From: a virus
IMG/VR virus record: IMGVR_UViG_3300009093_000039
Coordinates: 1 to 64,000 of that record
DNA length: 64,000 bases
Direction: 5' to 3' (one strand)
This document shows positions 39,573 to 48,939 of this stretch, in pieces; position 1 is the first letter of the stretch, and each line of letters begins with the position of its first letter. Under the pieces are notes generated by a model. The model had not been told where the DNA came from, did no database searches, and saw only the letters and a program-made list of their open reading frames with translations. Both the position numbers and the translations under genes were made by a program.

Positions 39573-39950
39573 ATGAAACTCCAAGCCAAATCCCGTCTGC
39601 AAATGACAGCAGCAAAAGTGTCGGAGCCTACTGCGACACTGATCCGCAATCTGCTGGTGAAGCGCTGGGGAGCCAAAGCTCACGGCCAGTGGGGAAATTC
39701 CAATCCCTACGAAGACTTCCAGCAGATGACCTGTCAGCTCGATCCGAGCAAGATCGAGGACGTTGTGAAGACCTTCGAGTCCAACGGCTGGAAGGTTGAA
39801 CGCAATCTCGAGTACGCGACTGACCCGAAAGCGGTGCGACTCCTGTACCAAGGAGCGGTCGTCGCTACCGTGACCATCAACGGAAAAGGTTACGTCTGGA
39901 TCACTGGCCCGAAGAAGGCTAAGCAGTCTACTCTTCCGTACTACGACTGA
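39573..39950 (+). CDS. Hypothetical protein with LQAKSRL leader, 125 aa
   Basis: ATG 39573 (MKLQAKSRLQMTAAK) lies behind GAGGA; ATG 39555 upstream is less likely. The first ten residues belong to a leader motif shared with six other proteins up to 55.4 kb. The rest contains PYEDFQQMTCQLDPSKIEDVVKTFESNGWKVERN and a strand-rich end (VVATVTINGKGYVWITGP). No family recognised. The leader suggests virion or capsid targeting, by inference. Confidence 0.75.
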   Translation: MKLQAKSRLQMTAAKVSEPTATLIRNLLVKRWGAKAHGQWGNSNPYEDFQQMTCQLDPSKIEDVVKTFESNGWKVERNLEYATDPKAVRLLYQGAVVATVTINGKGYVWITGPKKAKQSTLPYYD

Positions 39951-39962
39951 TGTGAGCTGAAC

Positions 39963-40844
39963 ATGCCGACACCGTACATCAAGAAACTGAGCCGCGAAGG
40001 CAAGGGCTCCGTGCCCGAACTCGAGAAGAAGTGGGACGACGCCAAGGAAGCGGCTGGCAAGCAAGGCCACGCCAAGGACTACGGTTACGTCACCAACATC
40101 TTCAAGAAGATGAGCCATGCGTCGCTCGAGCTCCAGGCCAAGAGCCGCCTGCTGGCCACCGAAGGCCACTGGGAAGAAGGCTTCGGTCGCATCGACTACT
40201 ACGACGAGAACGGCACGATGGCTGCCGTGATCCGCGTCCAGCAGCAAGGTCGCAAGAACGTCGACGTGTTCGAGGTCGACATTCCGGGCAAGCCGAAGAA
40301 GTACTTCGGGTCGATGTCGACGGGTGCAACCCACCAGGACCTGTACGACGCGAAGGCCTACGTCGTAAAGGAATGCAAGGGCAAGGGTCTCGTGGCCTCG
40401 CACGTGCAGACAACAGCCAGCGCCGCCAGCGACAAGATTTTCGAGCTCTACATCAGCTACGAAGATCCGCGCCAGGGCGGCGACCTCGCGTCGGCCCGCA
40501 TCAAGATCGACCACTGCGTCGATGCCGAGCAGGCCAAGCGCGTCTTCCGCAAGGAGAAGGGTCACAAGTACCCGAAGTTCAAGATCATCCGCTGCGTCGA
40601 GATCGGCCCACCGACGAAGCTCAACATGAGCCTGATCGTTGCGTCGCTGAGCGCCGACCTCAAGAACGCAATCACAAGGATCGCCATCTACAACCTGAAG
40701 AGCCCGACTCCGGTCTCCAAGGTCACCGAACTGGTGATGAAGGACCCGCGGGTCAAGGCGCTGATGAAGGGCGTGGACCCTGATCTGGTCAAGACCTACG
40801 TCTCGAAGGTGTGGGACGACTTCGAGTCCGCGGTCAGCAACTGA
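39963..40844 (+). CDS. Modular protein with internal LELQAKSRLLA motif, 293 aa
   Basis: Residues 1-50 form a helical module (PTPYIKKLSREGKGSVPEL... YVTNIFKKM) of a type I associate with large-phage proteins. Residues 54-64 are SLELQAKSRLLA, the leader motif found at other N-termini. The remaining 230 residues are alpha/beta (YYDENGTMAAVIRVQQQGRKNVDV) with a helical end. The internal motif may mark a cleavage site between two modules. Function unknown. Confidence 0.75.
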   Translation: MPTPYIKKLSREGKGSVPELEKKWDDAKEAAGKQGHAKDYGYVTNIFKKMSHASLELQAKSRLLATEGHWEEGFGRIDYYDENGTMAAVIRVQQQGRKNVDVFEVDIPGKPKKYFGSMSTGATHQDLYDAKAYVVKECKGKGLVASHVQTTASAASDKIFELYISYEDPRQGGDLASARIKIDHCVDAEQAKRVFRKEKGHKYPKFKIIRCVEIGPPTKLNMSLIVASLSADLKNAITRIAIYNLKSPTPVSKVTELVMKDPRVKALMKGVDPDLVKTYVSKVWDDFESAVSN

Positions 40845-40855
40845 AGGAGGCCAAC

Positions 40856-42112
40856 GTGCCGCTGATGGACAACCGTTCCAATCTGACGCCTGCGAACATG
40901 CGGGCGTCGGATGTCGCCAAGACGATGGTCGAGCACGTGGCATCGATGCAACAGCAGCGCATGATCGCTGCGTTTCGTGTCCAGGGGTTCAAGGCCATCC
41001 TCTACTCGCGACTGAGCCAGGGCATCGCCTGCACCTGCAAGGGTGCGGAGAAGGCGGTGGGCCTGAAGTTGAATCCCGATGGTAAGGCCGACACAGGCAC
41101 GATCAATCGCGTGCTGACCGGTGAATCCAAGTTCGGCGTCGGCGCCTACAACCCGCTGTCGCCGGATTCCGAGTTCGACGACATCGACAACTTCCACGAC
41201 CACGAGACGAGCCCGAACAACGCGACCAATCAGTTCCTCGGTGACCTGCGGCGCGCGGGTCCCGACGACGGAACAAACAACCTGGTGACCGACGAACCGA
41301 CGATGACCGAGACTGGCATGTTCAGTCCCGACATCGACGCGCTGCTGCGCGACTTCGACTACGGATCGATCGGTCTCACCGACGTGAGCTGCCCACTGTG
41401 CTTCGGATCGGGGTACATCGGCGGCTTCTCGCCTTTCCGGGGCTGGCGTCAGGTCGTGGATGCGACCCGGATGCAGACCACGTCGACTCTCGACCTGACG
41501 ACGAGCCCGCTGGCCCTACGGCCCGGTACCTTCACGTTCGTCATGGTCCTGCCTCTCGGTGCTGCCGTCGTCGACTGCTTCCGCGTCATGAACGGCGACC
41601 GCATGGTCAGGGCGCAGATCCTGATCGACGGAACCGACACGATGAACAAGCGTGTCCTCAACTGGTTTGACGGTCGGCCTCACACCATCACGATCAACAG
41701 CCAGGACCCGGTCACGCACTTCGAGGCCCAGGCCGGTCTCAACCCCGAGCCGGTGTACTTCGAGTTCCCGAAGAAGGGCAAGAGCCAGGACATCTCGGTG
41801 TTCGAGAAGACCGAGCCGTTCCAGATCCTCATGAGCCCGGAGTGCCCGGAAGTCCAGACCCTGGACATCATCGCCGAGTCGCAATCGGGGCGGCTGCTGA
41901 TCGTCGGTACAGTCAACCCGTGGACGACGCGCGATCGCAACTTCCTCGGTCAAGAGGTCCAGGTGCGAGTCGCGCAGCCGGCCGAGCTCTGGCGCATCCT
42001 CCCAGTCCGTGGTCACGTCATGGTCAAGGAGCAGACGACCAACGCTGCGACGCCGTCGAAGGCGAACACGATCAGCGGCATCACCGACGGTGGCAGCAGC
42101 TTCACGTTCTGA
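40856..42112 (+). CDS. Putative virion structural protein, 418 aa
   Basis: GTG 40856 (VPLMDNRSNLTPANM) follows AAGGAGG; an ORF open further upstream lacks a ribosome site. The protein has an ACTCKGAEK segment and CPLCFGSGYIGGFSPF, a C-x2-C glycine-rich motif typical of some phage virion proteins. A long beta-rich C-terminal half follows. Its size, beta structure and position among probable virion genes suggest a baseplate or tail component. The specific role is unknown. Confidence 0.6.
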   Translation: MPLMDNRSNLTPANMRASDVAKTMVEHVASMQQQRMIAAFRVQGFKAILYSRLSQGIACTCKGAEKAVGLKLNPDGKADTGTINRVLTGESKFGVGAYNPLSPDSEFDDIDNFHDHETSPNNATNQFLGDLRRAGPDDGTNNLVTDEPTMTETGMFSPDIDALLRDFDYGSIGLTDVSCPLCFGSGYIGGFSPFRGWRQVVDATRMQTTSTLDLTTSPLALRPGTFTFVMVLPLGAAVVDCFRVMNGDRMVRAQILIDGTDTMNKRVLNWFDGRPHTITINSQDPVTHFEAQAGLNPEPVYFEFPKKGKSQDISVFEKTEPFQILMSPECPEVQTLDIIAESQSGRLLIVGTVNPWTTRDRNFLGQEVQVRVAQPAELWRILPVRGHVMVKEQTTNAATPSKANTISGITDGGSSFTF

Positions 42113-42126
42113 CCAGAGAGAACAAG

Positions 42127-42774
42127 ATGGAACTCCAACTGAAAGCCAAGGCGCGCCTCCTGAGCGCGGAACAACCGATGGACCCGAGTCCGCTGTTCAT
42201 GCCGGAGCGGCTGGTCATGCTCGACTGCGAGATGACCGGCCTCGATCCGAAGAAGGACGACATCATCCAGCTCACGGCTCTGAAGCTCGAATGGAACGGC
42301 AAGGCGTACGCCCGACCCGATTACTTCGATGACGACGAGTCGACGCTGAACCTGTTCATCCACACCGACCTGGCGCCGACCTCGGACTTCGCGCGCAAGC
42401 ACCTGACCGAGATCTACCGCAAGGCCAACGAGTCGAAGATCGACTACAAGATGGCGCGGTCGTTGCTCGAGCAGTGGCTCGGAACGTGGAAAGGCAAGGT
42501 CAGTCCGTGCGGCGACTGCGTGCCCACCGACATCCTGTTCCTCTACATGAAGAACGTGATCGATCTCAGCCACTACGATGGCGACACGCCGGTCGACGGC
42601 ACGTTCCACTACGAGTACTTCGACATGAACGCCATCAAGGCAGTGGCGCGGCAGAAGGCCGGACGCAAGTTCGACCGCGACGTCCCTCGGCTGCCGGGCG
42701 ATCATGATGCGCTGGTCGACTGCAAGAACCAGCTGGCGGAGATGAACGCCATCATCGCGGAGCTGATGCGATGA
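42127..42774 (+). CDS. DEDDh exonuclease (oligoribonuclease/DnaQ-like) with leader
   Basis: After an 18-residue leader (MELQLKAKARLLSAEQPM) comes an exonuclease core. MLDCEMTGLDPKKDDIIQL holds D-x-E (D33, E35), and the C-terminal GDHDALVDCKNQLAEM provides the His and last Asp. The first motif is closest to oligoribonuclease. It should degrade short single-stranded nucleic acids 3' to 5'. The leader is shared with proteins of unrelated function, so it is not part of the enzyme and may direct packaging into the virion. Confidence 0.82.
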   Translation: MELQLKAKARLLSAEQPMDPSPLFMPERLVMLDCEMTGLDPKKDDIIQLTALKLEWNGKAYARPDYFDDDESTLNLFIHTDLAPTSDFARKHLTEIYRKANESKIDYKMARSLLEQWLGTWKGKVSPCGDCVPTDILFLYMKNVIDLSHYDGDTPVDGTFHYEYFDMNAIKAVARQKAGRKFDRDVPRLPGDHDALVDCKNQLAEMNAIIAELMR

Positions 42775-43757
42775 CCAAAGTCAAGCAGCTACACGCGGCC
42801 GCAAGGCTCGAACTCATCGAAGCGCTCCTGGCTGTTGAAGCCAAGCAGGTGGGCGACGGTGGCAACGTCAGCGTCGAAGCATTCCTCAAGCGCATGGGGC
42901 AGATGGGCGCTGGCCTGATGCCGGTCAAGGGCAACGACTGCAGGGCGACCGTGATTCGCAGTCTCGCTCATGAGCTCGAGCGCAACCACGAGATCGTGAT
43001 CGTCGGTGAGCCCGGCCATCCGATCCACACCTTCACCGTCGGTGTCAATGGTCAGCCCGTGGCCGACTCGTATCACGGGCGTTACCACGACGGGATCTAC
43101 ACCTGCACGTTGTCGAACGGCGAGCACGCCGATCTTCAGACGCTGTACACCATCAACGTCCACGACTTCATCGCCAAGTATGTCGATCCGCTCCAAGTCC
43201 ATGGTCACGTGGTTCCTCGTCCCGACGGCCTTCGCACTAAGTGCGGCGGCCCTTCTTCTCGTCTGGCGTGCGCCATGTGCGCCCGTGAGGTCGAGCTGCT
43301 CGCAGGAGGCATCCATCCCCTGATGGTCGAAGCCGAGAAGATGAGCGCCAGGATCGAGCTCGAAGCGCAGCGCGAGCAGATCGAGGCTCGGAAGCACATC
43401 GATGACCTGCCGTTCCACCTCGACCTCAAGCTCGGGTTCGCATCCGAGGAGCAGTACCGTGCGATGGCTCACTTCCTGGCAGCTGTCGAATGGGAAGGCA
43501 CCGCCGGTCACAGCGTCGTCGTCGGCATGTTCGTCGACGGCGATGGTTCCGATCGGATGCAGGTCAAGGGCATCCCGCCTGAGATGATGAAGGTCGGTCA
43601 GGACATGGCCCGCCTCAGCTGCGAACACGGCGACAACCTGATGCTCAACATCGGGCCCGACAGCGCCCAAGCCTACAACGACCGATACGGCTCCGACGGT
43701 CAAGTACGAACCTACACACGCGACGTCGTGTATCCCGAACCTGACGACAAGGAATGA
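42771..43757 (+). CDS. Hypothetical protein with leader-like N-terminus, 328 aa
   Basis: The first residues (MTKVKQLHAAARLELIEALL) fit the leader pattern loosely (L-x-A-A-x-R-L). A middle part contains Cys residues (TKCGGPSSRLACAMCAREV), a possible zinc site. C-terminal segments (HSVVVGMFVDGDGSDRMQVKG) look alpha/beta. Coupled to the exonuclease gene by a 4-base overlap. No family recognised. Confidence 0.75.
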   Translation: MTKVKQLHAAARLELIEALLAVEAKQVGDGGNVSVEAFLKRMGQMGAGLMPVKGNDCRATVIRSLAHELERNHEIVIVGEPGHPIHTFTVGVNGQPVADSYHGRYHDGIYTCTLSNGEHADLQTLYTINVHDFIAKYVDPLQVHGHVVPRPDGLRTKCGGPSSRLACAMCAREVELLAGGIHPLMVEAEKMSARIELEAQREQIEARKHIDDLPFHLDLKLGFASEEQYRAMAHFLAAVEWEGTAGHSVVVGMFVDGDGSDRMQVKGIPPEMMKVGQDMARLSCEHGDNLMLNIGPDSAQAYNDRYGSDGQVRTYTRDVVYPEPDDKE

Positions 43758-44947
43758 ACATGCCCTCCAATCAGACCACGAAGTTCCGCAGCCTCGAAGA
43801 GGTCAAGCGCTTCCTGCAAGAGCAGACCAAGGAGTTCGACCTCGACCGTCAGATGGTCGACCGCGGACTCAGCCAGATCGCACGCGTCGTCAAGGCCTCT
43901 CCGGTCATCGCGCTCGACGTGAAGACGCTCGACATCAGCGGTGACGGCAAGAAGCGTCGCCGCACCATGAACATCGACTTCCCCGAGGTCGAGGTCCCGA
44001 ACGCCGACGAGCTGAAGCAGCACTACGCGCTGACCGAGCGGCTCAGCGAGCGCTACAAGTTCCTCGTGAACGCGGAGAACGAGTTCAAGATGAACATGCG
44101 GGGCGAGAACTCGAAGCAGTTCCAGGAAGTCCTGGGCGGCTTCCAGAAGCTCAAGACGCAGATCGAGGACTCGCTCAAGACCCTGTTCCAGGCGCTGGCC
44201 AAGATCGCTGAAGGACACGCACCGAAGCAGTACAAGAACTTCGTCAAGGCGCTGGCCGAAGAAATCGAGAACAACAAGTACATCGAGTGCGAGTCGCTGC
44301 AGACGATGACGTACGCCGCGCTCGACAAGGAAGACCAGCTGGTCTTCTGCGGCTACATCATCCTCCAGAACGCGGTGAACGACGAGGGCAAGGACGTGCC
44401 CCACCTCTACATCGCGGTCAAGTGGACGGTCGGCGGCAACGTCGAGCTCTTCATCGACCACGACTTCGTGCCGCCGGGCAAGCTCGAAGGCGGGCACACC
44501 ATCACCAGCCTGACGACGGCCGCGCAGGCCATCGCCAAGCAGATGAGCCTCGAAGGCTTCTCCAGCCAGATCGGCAACCTCCCGGTCTCGATGCAGATTC
44601 GCGAGCCGGCCGGTGGCCTGCGCCGTGAAGCCTTCTCGGCAGCCGAGGCCATCGAGTCGGTCGATGCCGCACGCGACGAGCTGATCTTCACGCTCAACAC
44701 GAACGACCCTGCGAAGGTGGCCGAGGCTCAGGCCCAAATCTTCCTCGAACTCAAGGCGATCGTGAAGCGCAAGAAGGGCACGCAGATTCGCGTCCGGCGC
44801 GACCAGAACGTGCTGACCTTCACGTTCTCGAACATGGACCACTCCGAGGGCGTCCATCCGATCGACCTCGAGTTCATGGAAGACAAGTACAAGCTGAGCC
44901 CGACGAAGGTGCGCAAGCTCTGCAACATCATCAACGAAGGCGACTGA
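43754..44947 (+). CDS. Hypothetical protein, 397 aa
   Basis: A largely helical N-terminal region (FRSLEEVKRFLQEQTKEFDLDRQMVDRGLSQIARVV ... KQFQEVLGGFQKLKTQIEDSLKTLFQALAKI) suggests coiled-coil assembly. An alpha/beta domain follows (YIAVKWTVGGNVELFIDHDFVPPG), with a basic C-terminus. It could be a virion or scaffold-type protein, given neighbours. No family recognised. Confidence 0.75.
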   Translation: MNMPSNQTTKFRSLEEVKRFLQEQTKEFDLDRQMVDRGLSQIARVVKASPVIALDVKTLDISGDGKKRRRTMNIDFPEVEVPNADELKQHYALTERLSERYKFLVNAENEFKMNMRGENSKQFQEVLGGFQKLKTQIEDSLKTLFQALAKIAEGHAPKQYKNFVKALAEEIENNKYIECESLQTMTYAALDKEDQLVFCGYIILQNAVNDEGKDVPHLYIAVKWTVGGNVELFIDHDFVPPGKLEGGHTITSLTTAAQAIAKQMSLEGFSSQIGNLPVSMQIREPAGGLRREAFSAAEAIESVDAARDELIFTLNTNDPAKVAEAQAQIFLELKAIVKRKKGTQIRVRRDQNVLTFTFSNMDHSEGVHPIDLEFMEDKYKLSPTKVRKLCNIINEGD

Positions 44948-44948
44948 G

Positions 44949-45485
44949 ATGGGACCGAACCAACTGCTGGCCGAGACCTACGACGAGTACATCAAGCGTC
45001 TTCGAGACCTGGACGTCGCCGAGATCGCCAGCGGTGAGTTCGGCGTCATCTTCCAGCACCCGACGATGAAGGACGTGGCGGTCAAGATCGTCAAGGCCGA
45101 CGATGCGTACATGCAGTACGTCGCGTTCTGTCGCAAGAACAAGGGCAACCCGTGGCTGCCCGAGATCATCGATGTCAACGAGTCGACGCTGGACGACAAG
45201 CGAATCGACATCGTGTTCATGAAGGTTCTGAAGCCCGCGACCGACAAGGATGTGGTCCTGGGCTTTCAGACGCTGGCGCCGGGTGCTGACCTCAAGCGCT
45301 TCAGTGAGCAGACCCGACTCTCGTACCCGGAGTGGATGCAGGCTGTCCGCTTCGCCAAGGGCATCGATGAGCGACAGCTCTGCGTCTTCATGGCCAAGCA
45401 CTTCAACCGGCTGGACCTCTACACACGCAACTTCATGATGCGTGGTACCCAGCTCGTCTTCAACGATCCGCTCTCACCGTCATGA
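44949..45485 (+). CDS. Protein-kinase-like small protein, 178 aa
   Basis: Features of the kinase fold appear in order. A glycine-rich loop-like stretch IASGEFGVIFQHP is followed by DVAVKIVKA (AVK, Lys46). A strand VFMKVLKP comes next, and then RLDLYTRNFMMRGTQLVFNDP, matching the catalytic loop (D156, N161) and the metal-binding Asp (D173 in place of DFG). It is much shorter than a normal kinase and has an HFNRLDL rather than HRD start. It might phosphorylate a host or phage protein, or be a pseudokinase. Confidence 0.5.
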   Translation: MGPNQLLAETYDEYIKRLRDLDVAEIASGEFGVIFQHPTMKDVAVKIVKADDAYMQYVAFCRKNKGNPWLPEIIDVNESTLDDKRIDIVFMKVLKPATDKDVVLGFQTLAPGADLKRFSEQTRLSYPEWMQAVRFAKGIDERQLCVFMAKHFNRLDLYTRNFMMRGTQLVFNDPLSPS

Positions 45486-46444
45486 CCAAACCCAAAGAAC
45501 TTCGCGCCGCGACAAGGCTCGCGGCCAAGATCGACATCGATATGGCTCTGCAGCGGCTGCACGAACGCCGCAACGGCCTGCCGTACTCGGGTCTTGCCTG
45601 GTCGGAAGCCCGCGGTCGCGAGCTCGCTGCCTCCGATGAAGACCTCGACCGCGTGGTCCCGCGTCACGATGGCATGAGCGCCGATCACGAGCTCGCGGTC
45701 GCGGTCGACAAGCTGGATCGGATGCCGGAGCGTCGGCACAACTTCGATCCCGAGTCCGTGGACATCGGCTCGATGGATCGCCCGGTCGGTGAAGAGCTGG
45801 TGCGCAAGCTGACCGCTGATACCGAGCGCGAGTTCACCGTTCAGCTCGCAGACAGCTACAACGAAGAAGACGGCACGATGAACATCGTCAGCTTCGACGT
45901 CATGGCCTTGTCGACCGAGCAGGCAATCGAACGCGCAGAAGCCAAGCTCGCGAGCCTCAAAGCTGCGGGTGCCAAGGTCGTCAAGGCCGCGATCTCGCAG
46001 CAGGTGCTGCTCGACGCCTACAAGCGACGGACGCAGGCTGGCCGCGAGACCGGCTTCGGCGGCGGCGTCCTGCTCTACAGCCAGGCCACGGGTCGCTTCC
46101 TGTTCATCAAGCGTTCGGAGACTGGCGACTGCCCTGGCACCTGGTGTGTTCCCGGCGGCGGCATCGAGGATGGCGAGACCATCGATCAGGGCACGAAGCG
46201 CGAGCTCTCGGAAGAGTGCGGCTACGATGAGCCCATCGAACTGCTGTTCATGCATCGCGACGTCCAGCCCAACTTCATCTTCCACAACCATATGGCTGTC
46301 GTGCCCGACGAGTTCGAGCCCACGCTCAACGAAGAGCACACAGACTACAAGTGGTGCGGCGCTGACGAGCTGCCCGAGCCCATGCACCCGAGGCTCGAGC
46401 ACGCGATGTCGGAGTGGACTCGCAAGAACGGAGCCCAGGAATGA
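45482..46444 (+). CDS. Nudix hydrolase with leader and N-terminal extension
   Basis: The C-terminal 150 residues are a clear Nudix domain. GFGGGVLLYSQATGRFLFIKRS precedes the box GGGIEDGETIDQGTKRELSEECGY, which has all Nudix residues. The N-terminus MTKPKELRAATRLAAKID resembles the leader family, and the next 150 residues are charged and mostly disordered. The hydrolase should cleave a nucleoside diphosphate-linked substrate. The leader suggests it may act in the particle or be targeted there. It overlaps neighbours by 4 bases on each side. Confidence 0.85.
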   Translation: MTKPKELRAATRLAAKIDIDMALQRLHERRNGLPYSGLAWSEARGRELAASDEDLDRVVPRHDGMSADHELAVAVDKLDRMPERRHNFDPESVDIGSMDRPVGEELVRKLTADTEREFTVQLADSYNEEDGTMNIVSFDVMALSTEQAIERAEAKLASLKAAGAKVVKAAISQQVLLDAYKRRTQAGRETGFGGGVLLYSQATGRFLFIKRSETGDCPGTWCVPGGGIEDGETIDQGTKRELSEECGYDEPIELLFMHRDVQPNFIFHNHMAVVPDEFEPTLNEEHTDYKWCGADELPEPMHPRLEHAMSEWTRKNGAQE

Positions 46445-47448
46445 ACATCACCGAAGTCAAGTCGCTGCTGACGCGGCTCAGCTTCACGGAGCTGAGCCTC
46501 ATCAAGGCTGACGAGGAAGCAGCGACCTACACCTTCAAGTTCCGCTTCTTCAACCCGAAGGTCATCTCGGTCAAGCCGACGATGGCGGCCAAGGGTACGG
46601 TCGCCGTCTACGACATCCCGGATGTGGGCAAGCTCGGCGTCAGCCCCAGCAACAACGTCGTGCGTTTCATCGACGCCGGCAAGCGCACCGAGAAGAAGGC
46701 GACTGACACCCACCTGTCCAAGTCGAGCGGTGTGACCCCGGAACTCGAGGCCATGTACCAGAAGGCGCAGGTCTCGGATTCCAAGCGGCAAGCCTTCATG
46801 AAGGCGCTGTGGGAGTACTACAACGAGCACAAGTTCCAGGGCCGCATGAAGCTGCCGAAATTGGTCTCGGACGCAAAGGTTCCGGGCATCGGCAGTCGCC
46901 CATCGACACGCGGTTTGCACGTCGGAGAAGCCGGTTTTCGGACCAAATTCCTCTGGTTCAATACGATCATGTGGAACGCCCGTTTGCCCTTCTTTCTGGA
47001 GGTTTTTCTCCACGAAATGTGCCACCAGGCGGTGTGGACGGTGGATCACGTACACGACCGCACAGCGCAGGGCCACGGGCCGGATTGGCAGCGTTGGATG
47101 GTGCACGTTGGCCTCGACCCCCGACGCTTCGATCCCACCGACGACTACGAGTACAAGACCGGCCTGCAGCGCACACAGGAGGAAGAGAAGAACACGGATC
47201 AGTATGGTCCGCGTGTCGACGCCTCGTACTTCAAGTCGTTGCACAAGATGGACGGCTTCGTCCCGGGCCCTGCGATCCTGGAAAAGAACGGTCGTGCCAT
47301 CAAGGGCGAACTCGACAAGGCGGGCAAGACCTACGCGTTCAAGTTCCGGCTCCACTACACGGGCGCTCCCGTGCAGATCACGTGGCCGTCGCTCGCCAAG
47401 TTCAATGAGCAGGGGCTTCCCCGTCTCTATCACGTACCCAAAGGCTGA
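46441..47448 (+). CDS. SprT-like zinc metalloprotease
   Basis: The catalytic zinc motif is FLHEMCHQAVW (H191-E-x2-H195), followed by GHGPDWQRWMVHVGL with H212 as third ligand, the SprT/Spartan arrangement. Residues 1-90 and 230-335 are extra domains. SprT-like proteases degrade proteins crosslinked to DNA. A phage copy could clear DNA-protein crosslinks or mature particle proteins. Codons in the catalytic stretch (about 46855-47010) look less GC-biased than flanking sequence. It is coupled to the Nudix gene. Confidence 0.82.
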   Translation: MNITEVKSLLTRLSFTELSLIKADEEAATYTFKFRFFNPKVISVKPTMAAKGTVAVYDIPDVGKLGVSPSNNVVRFIDAGKRTEKKATDTHLSKSSGVTPELEAMYQKAQVSDSKRQAFMKALWEYYNEHKFQGRMKLPKLVSDAKVPGIGSRPSTRGLHVGEAGFRTKFLWFNTIMWNARLPFFLEVFLHEMCHQAVWTVDHVHDRTAQGHGPDWQRWMVHVGLDPRRFDPTDDYEYKTGLQRTQEEEKNTDQYGPRVDASYFKSLHKMDGFVPGPAILEKNGRAIKGELDKAGKTYAFKFRLHYTGAPVQITWPSLAKFNEQGLPRLYHVPKG

Positions 47449-48932
47449 TGATGCAAAAGCTCTACGTCTTCACCAAGGACGGGTCCGACATCTCGAACCA
47501 GTTCACGCCGGCGCTGCAAGCAGGTGAGACCGTGACATCGATCTCGGTCGGTGCCGTCACGCCTGCGGACACGGGTGCGCCGACCCTGACCGTGACCAGC
47601 GGCACCGCGCTGCCTGTCGCATTCACGGCCACCGGTGGCTCGACTGGCGTGAGCTACGGCTGGCCGCTGACGTTCGTGACCAACCTGCGCACGTTCGTGC
47701 TCACGGTGGCGCTCAACGTCATCTCCGATTCGTTCGATCCGTACCCGAACGCAGACCCCGACTCGTACCAGGACCTCGTGGGTTCGATCCAGGCGGGCAA
47801 GAGCGCGGTCGCGGTCGCTGCCATCCCGTTCCCCAACACGTTCGATCCCAGCGGTGGTTACGTGCTGTGGGACATCCTGGACGAGACGGGCACCGTCTAC
47901 GCCTCGGGCAATGCCTTCGACATGCGCATCATGGCTACGGGCGTTGCCAACACGGTGATCGCTCGCTCGGTCATCAACGTGCCGTCGTCGATCCCGCCGT
48001 CGGTCGGCAAGCCTTACCAGCTGCGCTATACGCTGCGAGTCGGCGAGCAGAACATCTACCAGTTCGAAGCCATCACGGTCGAAGGTCTGATCGATGTGCA
48101 GCTGGGTTGCCAGCCTTCGATCGAGATGCAGGGTGATCCCGCGACCGTCCTGTTCGCGACCAAGGACCTGTACCAGAACTACGTGGTGGAGCTGCGTCAA
48201 GGCGGTCAGGTGCTGGCTTCGATGCCGGTCCTCAACCCGGAGAAGATCGCGGGCGGCTACTGCGTGAGCGCCACCATCGACACGACGAGTCTCCCGCCCA
48301 GCTGCGTGCCGTATCAGATCAACTGGAAGTTCTGGAACGTGCCGGCGCAGACCTTCCGTCAGGCCACCGAGCTGTGGATCGTCACCGACTCGATGATCCA
48401 AGCCATCGAGGATGTGAAGGCGAAGATCAACAAGGCACGCACGACGCTGTATGGCACGCCGGACTCCCTGTTCCCGTCGACCGAGATCATGAAGTGGCTG
48501 CGCCGCGGCATGGACTTCTTCAACGGCTACGCGGGCGTCTTCTCCAGCCTGACGATGACGAACGCCATGGGGCCGGTGCGCGAGTACTGGCTGCTGTGCG
48601 CAGAGAAGTACGCGCTCGAAGCGCAGTATCTCCTGGAGGGTGAGAAGGCATTCAACTTCAGCGGCGCCAACATCAGTCTCGATGTGGATCGCACGCAGTA
48701 CCTCGACAACATGGCCTCGAAGATCCAGTCGGCACTGGACAACGAGCTCAAGCCGTTCAAGCAGAACCTCATCATCAAGGGGAACCAAAACGGGGATGGA
48801 TCGGGCCCCAATGGAGACGGCAACTTCGGCGCCCTGCAGCGTGGCGCCATGGGAGCGGTGGGCATCACCATCAGTCCCGCGAGCCTGTACGGCGGTGCCT
48901 ACGGAGCATACCGTGGGCTCCCGTACTTCTGA
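47448..48932 (+). CDS. Putative virion structural protein, 494 aa
   Basis: The N-terminal 330 residues are strand-rich with Thr/Ser/Gly-rich repeats (SVGAVTPADTGAPTLTVTSG) and Ig-like segments. The C-terminal part has helices (IEDVKAKINKARTTLYGT ... MKWLRRGMDFFNGYAG) and a Gly/Tyr-rich end (SLYGGAYGAYRGLPYF). This layout is common in tail or neck proteins that reach across a particle surface. No specific family can be named. A GTAAATAG motif follows directly. Confidence 0.6.
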   Translation: MMQKLYVFTKDGSDISNQFTPALQAGETVTSISVGAVTPADTGAPTLTVTSGTALPVAFTATGGSTGVSYGWPLTFVTNLRTFVLTVALNVISDSFDPYPNADPDSYQDLVGSIQAGKSAVAVAAIPFPNTFDPSGGYVLWDILDETGTVYASGNAFDMRIMATGVANTVIARSVINVPSSIPPSVGKPYQLRYTLRVGEQNIYQFEAITVEGLIDVQLGCQPSIEMQGDPATVLFATKDLYQNYVVELRQGGQVLASMPVLNPEKIAGGYCVSATIDTTSLPPSCVPYQINWKFWNVPAQTFRQATELWIVTDSMIQAIEDVKAKINKARTTLYGTPDSLFPSTEIMKWLRRGMDFFNGYAGVFSSLTMTNAMGPVREYWLLCAEKYALEAQYLLEGEKAFNFSGANISLDVDRTQYLDNMASKIQSALDNELKPFKQNLIIKGNQNGDGSGPNGDGNFGALQRGAMGAVGITISPASLYGGAYGAYRGLPYF

Positions 48933-48939
48933 TTCAAAC

